Below are positions 61,561-64,000 of a stretch of 64,000 nucleotides of DNA, piece after piece (position 1 is the first letter of the stretch; each line of letters starts with the position of its first letter). The notes beneath the pieces are model-generated. The model saw only the letters and a program-made list of their open reading frames with translations, did no database searches and was not told the DNA's origin. The DNA lies in assembly GCA_030433805.1 (NCBI GenBank), contig JARUXA010000010.1, positions 1-64,000 on the forward strand, in the 5' to 3' direction. Origin of the DNA: Sphingomonas sp. PsM26. GTDB lineage: Bacteria; Pseudomonadota; Alphaproteobacteria; Sphingomonadales; Sphingomonadaceae. A program made the position numbers and the translations under genes.

Positions 61561-62718
61561 CTAGCGTGCGCCGTCCATCCATGCCAACCGTGCCCGGTGC
61601 ATTGCGGACACGGTATAGGTCCGCGCCAGCTCGGCGATGCTCTCGGACAGCGCGACGCGCAGGTCCGGGTCCGCAAGCGCGCGCAACCGTTCCGCGAGCG
61701 CGTCGGCCGACCCTTGTGCGTACAGGATGCGGGGATCGAGCCCGAGCGAGCGGTACGGCGGCGTATCGGGGCATAGCGGGATGCACCCGCGACTGATCGC
61801 ATCGAAGATCAATCGCGGCTGTTCGTCATTGAGGTTGGTCATCAGGACGATGTCCTGCGCGTCGAGGAACGCAAAGAACCCTTCTGGATAGGGCACGCCC
61901 CCCATCATGCGGAACGCGCCCAGCCCGGCGTCCGCCGCCTGCGTCGCCAGGCGATCGCGCTCGGCCCCCTCGCCAATGATCGTCAATCCGGCGAACCGCT
62001 CCGGCCCGGCCTGGACGAACGCGGCGATGCCGATGTGGAACCCCTTCATCGCCTCGAGCCGCCCCGCCATGCAGACCCGCGCCGGTTCGGCCCGCCGCGG
62101 GCGCGGCGGGGCGATATCGGCTTGTTCGATCCAGCTCGCGACGCCGACATGAATCGTCCGCGCGACCGGTGCGATCAGCTTGCGCAGCCCCTCGCCCACC
62201 ACGAACACCCCCGCCGAGCGCCGCGCAAGCCACCGCTGGGTCATCGCCACGTCAAGCGATCGCGCGCGCGCGCGAAGGCGATGCTGCAGCGACTTGCCCT
62301 GGGCGTTGATGATGTTGGTACGCGCCCGGTTGCTTGATATGCCGAGAAAGACGGGCTTCCCCTGCCGCTTCGCCAGCCGCAGGATTTGCCGCGACAGCGC
62401 CGCCGCGCGCCACCCGGCCTGGCCGGTGATCTGGGTAAAATCGGCGGCGGCGATCTGTTCACTCAACGTCGCGTCGGAAATCGCACCCGATACCGCAGGC
62501 ACGACCGCGATCCGCGGATCGAGCGGCATCATCGTGCCCGGCATCGTCTCGACGCTGTCGCACACGATGGTCACATCGGCGACCTGCGCCTGCGCGTTGA
62601 CGTCGCGCGCCCACAGGTCGAGCGTAAGCCACTGCGACCCCTGCCTGATCGCGGGGATCGGCGCGCTGACGAGAACGCGGAAGCGCCGGGTGGCGGAGGG
62701 ATCGTCGACCAGATTCAT
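61561..62718 (-). CDS. Glycosyltransferase, GT-B fold (family 1/4 type)
   Basis: 385 residues. The C-terminal half carries the nucleotide-sugar site ARVCMAGRLEAMKGFHIGI, LTIIGEGAERDRLATQAADA, FLDAQDIVLMTNLNDEQPRL and an EQPRLIFDAISRGCIPL segment standing in for the usual ExxxxxxxE motif. The N-terminal half is a Rossmann-like acceptor domain (FRVLVSAPIPAIRQGSQW). Probably involved in capsule, O-antigen or sphingan-type polysaccharide. ATG 62718 preferred to the frame start at 62856. Confidence 0.8.
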   Translation of the reverse strand: MNLVDDPSATRRFRVLVSAPIPAIRQGSQWLTLDLWARDVNAQAQVADVTIVCDSVETMPGTMMPLDPRIAVVPAVSGAISDATLSEQIAAADFTQITGQAGWRAAALSRQILRLAKRQGKPVFLGISSNRARTNIINAQGKSLQHRLRARARSLDVAMTQRWLARRSAGVFVVGEGLRKLIAPVARTIHVGVASWIEQADIAPPRPRRAEPARVCMAGRLEAMKGFHIGIAAFVQAGPERFAGLTIIGEGAERDRLATQAADAGLGAFRMMGGVPYPEGFFAFLDAQDIVLMTNLNDEQPRLIFDAISRGCIPLCPDTPPYRSLGLDPRILYAQGSADALAERLRALADPDLRVALSESIAELARTYTVSAMHRARLAWMDGAR

Positions 62719-62897
62719 CGTGTCATCGTCATGGATTGGTAACTTTCCTCGGCTAGTGATTGCGACAGACAAGAGATTGGCATCGCATGTTCGGTTCGTT
62801 GCAAGCTGTCTTCGCTCAGGCGAAGCATCGTCGGGAAATCGCAAAACTGCGGTCATGGGCGAACGCGCCCACCGACAGCGCTACCGAAGTGCGTCGC

Positions 62898-63830
62898 TCA
62901 ACCGTGCGGACGCCCGCTTAATCCCGAATTGAGAAGCGCATAACAGTCCGCCGCCAACGTGACGAAGCGTTCGCGGGGAAACTCGCCGAGCCGATCGGCA
63001 TAATGGCCGAGCGCCCCAAGCAGATGCGCCATGACGGCATCCTCCCCACCCATCAGTTCCGCATACCAGCGCAGTTCGCTTCGATATCGCGCGTCGGCGA
63101 TGTTGAACGATTGCTTGAAGCGGACGAGATCGTAGATCCCGTAGCCATCGACTTCGCTGCCTGCCCAGTCGATGACGGCCAGGCTGCCGTCGTCGCGCCG
63201 CATGACGTTGTTCCGCCACAGGTCGCCGTGCATTGGGACGTGCCACGGTCGGATCGCCCCGTCGCGCAACTGCCGCTTGATCCGTTGCGCCGTTTCGCGC
63301 ACGGCAACGGGCAGATCGTCCATCCGGATCAGCGCATTCAGCGACGCGATGAACCGCCCGGGGTCATCCGGCGCATGTGCCTTCCAGGCGGCAAGGTCGC
63401 GCAGCCACGGTAATATGTCGTCGGCGACCCGCTTCTTGTCGAGGAAGCGCCCCAGACGCCCGGCAGACAATGCCGTGCATCGCGGCAGCACGAGGAAGGA
63501 CCGCTCCTCGAAATGGCCACTGCCGATGATCGGCAACAGTGTTCGGCTCAGCGATGCGGGAAGCGATTCCGCGATCCGCAGCATGGCGGTGCGTTGCACA
63601 TCGGCTGCATCCGGATGCTCGAAGGGCGCGACGAACAGCACGAATTGCCGATCGATCAGGAAGATCGCGGCACCGTCCGCAACGCCGGACTCGGTGCGAA
63701 TCACATCGACGTGGTCGACGGTTCGATCGCGGGCCGGATAGATCGCCTTGGCGATGATATCGAGGGTGGCGGCGTCGCCTCCCTGCCCTCCGGCGGGCGA
63801 TGTTCGGGCTAGATACGCAGCAACAGACAT
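62898..63830 (-). CDS. APH-fold small-molecule kinase
   Basis: 310 residues. Kinase catalytic loop HGDLWRNNVMRRDDGSLAVI (Asp as base, Asn as Mg ligand, ~202-221) followed by the metal Asp in IDWAGSEVDGYGIYDL, as in aminoglycoside phosphotransferase/choline kinase-fold enzymes. The N-lobe is weakly conserved, with no obvious nucleotide-binding lysine motif. The substrate is more likely a sugar or amino alcohol than an antibiotic. It lies upstream of, and on the same strand as, the glycosyltransferase gene (179-bp gap). ATG 63830 chosen. Confidence 0.75.
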   Translation of the reverse strand: MSVAAYLARTSPAGGQGGDAATLDIIAKAIYPARDRTVDHVDVIRTESGVADGAAIFLIDRQFVLFVAPFEHPDAADVQRTAMLRIAESLPASLSRTLLPIIGSGHFEERSFLVLPRCTALSAGRLGRFLDKKRVADDILPWLRDLAAWKAHAPDDPGRFIASLNALIRMDDLPVAVRETAQRIKRQLRDGAIRPWHVPMHGDLWRNNVMRRDDGSLAVIDWAGSEVDGYGIYDLVRFKQSFNIADARYRSELRWYAELMGGEDAVMAHLLGALGHYADRLGEFPRERFVTLAADCYALLNSGLSGRPHG

Positions 63831-64000
63831 CGGGTTTGCTAACCATAACGTACCCGGCGCACAACCGTAGCCGTAGAAAAACACGTCTCCGACAGCGATC
63901 TGCAGGCCGATCTTAAGAGGGTGACGGTTGCTTTGCAATCCGGATCCGGACCGCGCGGACCCATTTCGTGGATGATTGCGCTACGACACGGGCGGGTTCG
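63831..64000. other. No gene seen at the right edge
   Basis: 170 bp upstream of the kinase gene. AT content rises near 63835-63895, where its promoter may lie. No coding frame, repeat or RNA recognised. Confidence 0.4.

Noticed and set aside
62898..63830. Aminoglycoside resistance gene
   Set aside because: Only the general APH kinase catalytic loop is present; the context (glycosyltransferase) and a divergent N-lobe do not support antibiotic resistance.

Overview
The window is GC-rich DNA (about two thirds G+C by eye) from a free-living alphaproteobacterium. It most resembles the sphingomonads: a CYP153-type P450, the NAD xylose dehydrogenase / keto-deoxyxylonate dehydratase pair, a PEP-CTERM exoprotease and the short GC-rich palindromic repeats between genes are all typical of Sphingomonas and relatives. 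No plasmid, prophage, rRNA, tRNA, insertion sequence or CRISPR array was found. The first ~150 bases are low-complexity C/G runs that break a recognisable queG gene and look like a poor contig end.

Layout. 0-4.8 kb: queG fragment, a DUF4162-type ABC exporter pair, a CYP153 P450 and an exported MsrB. 4.8-16.4 kb: a hemicellulose-use locus. It holds an ACS-family (hexuronate-type) transporter divergent from a GH67 alpha-glucuronidase and a LacI-type regulator, and an operon on the minus strand, xylX-xylB-xylC-sugar porter, which supplies part of the oxidative (Weimberg) xylose pathway. A divergent SGNH esterase lies next to xylX. One 14-bp operator-like palindrome occurs at both divergent control regions, tying the locus into one probable regulon. 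A GT8-like glycosyltransferase of unknown role sits inside the locus.

16.4-18.6 kb: a compositionally different stretch holding a single 504-residue protein with a nucleotidyltransferase signature and an unrecognised C-terminal half, flanked by about 670 bp without convincing genes. This is the best candidate for something undescribed. 18.6-24.2 kb: DUF2231 membrane protein and a PQQ-type sugar dehydrogenase, a membrane dipeptidase, a CHAP protein and small exported proteins. 24.4-29 kb: GPH transporter/SDR operon, acyl-CoA dehydrogenase and SDR. 29-39.3 kb: retropepsin-like protease, PEP-CTERM metalloprotease, TPR-sulfotransferase, TPR exported protein, malic enzyme-PTA fusion, HxlR/SDR pair and a methyltransferase.

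39.4-64 kb is mostly housekeeping: mutS, GNAT, glnD, infC (probable AUC start), thrS, a chemotaxis receptor, the divergent peptidoglycan-recycling pair ldcA/mpl, an alpha/beta hydrolase and TPR protein, gloA-gloB, a tandem pair of paralogous small exported proteins, hslV-hslU, small envelope proteins, a ligase-associated-type exonuclease, a GT1-type glycosyltransferase and an APH-fold kinase. Intergenic gaps carry at least five families of palindromic repeats, including three tandem ~170-bp units after mutS.

All assignments come from reading the sequence and remembered family features; no database search was run.
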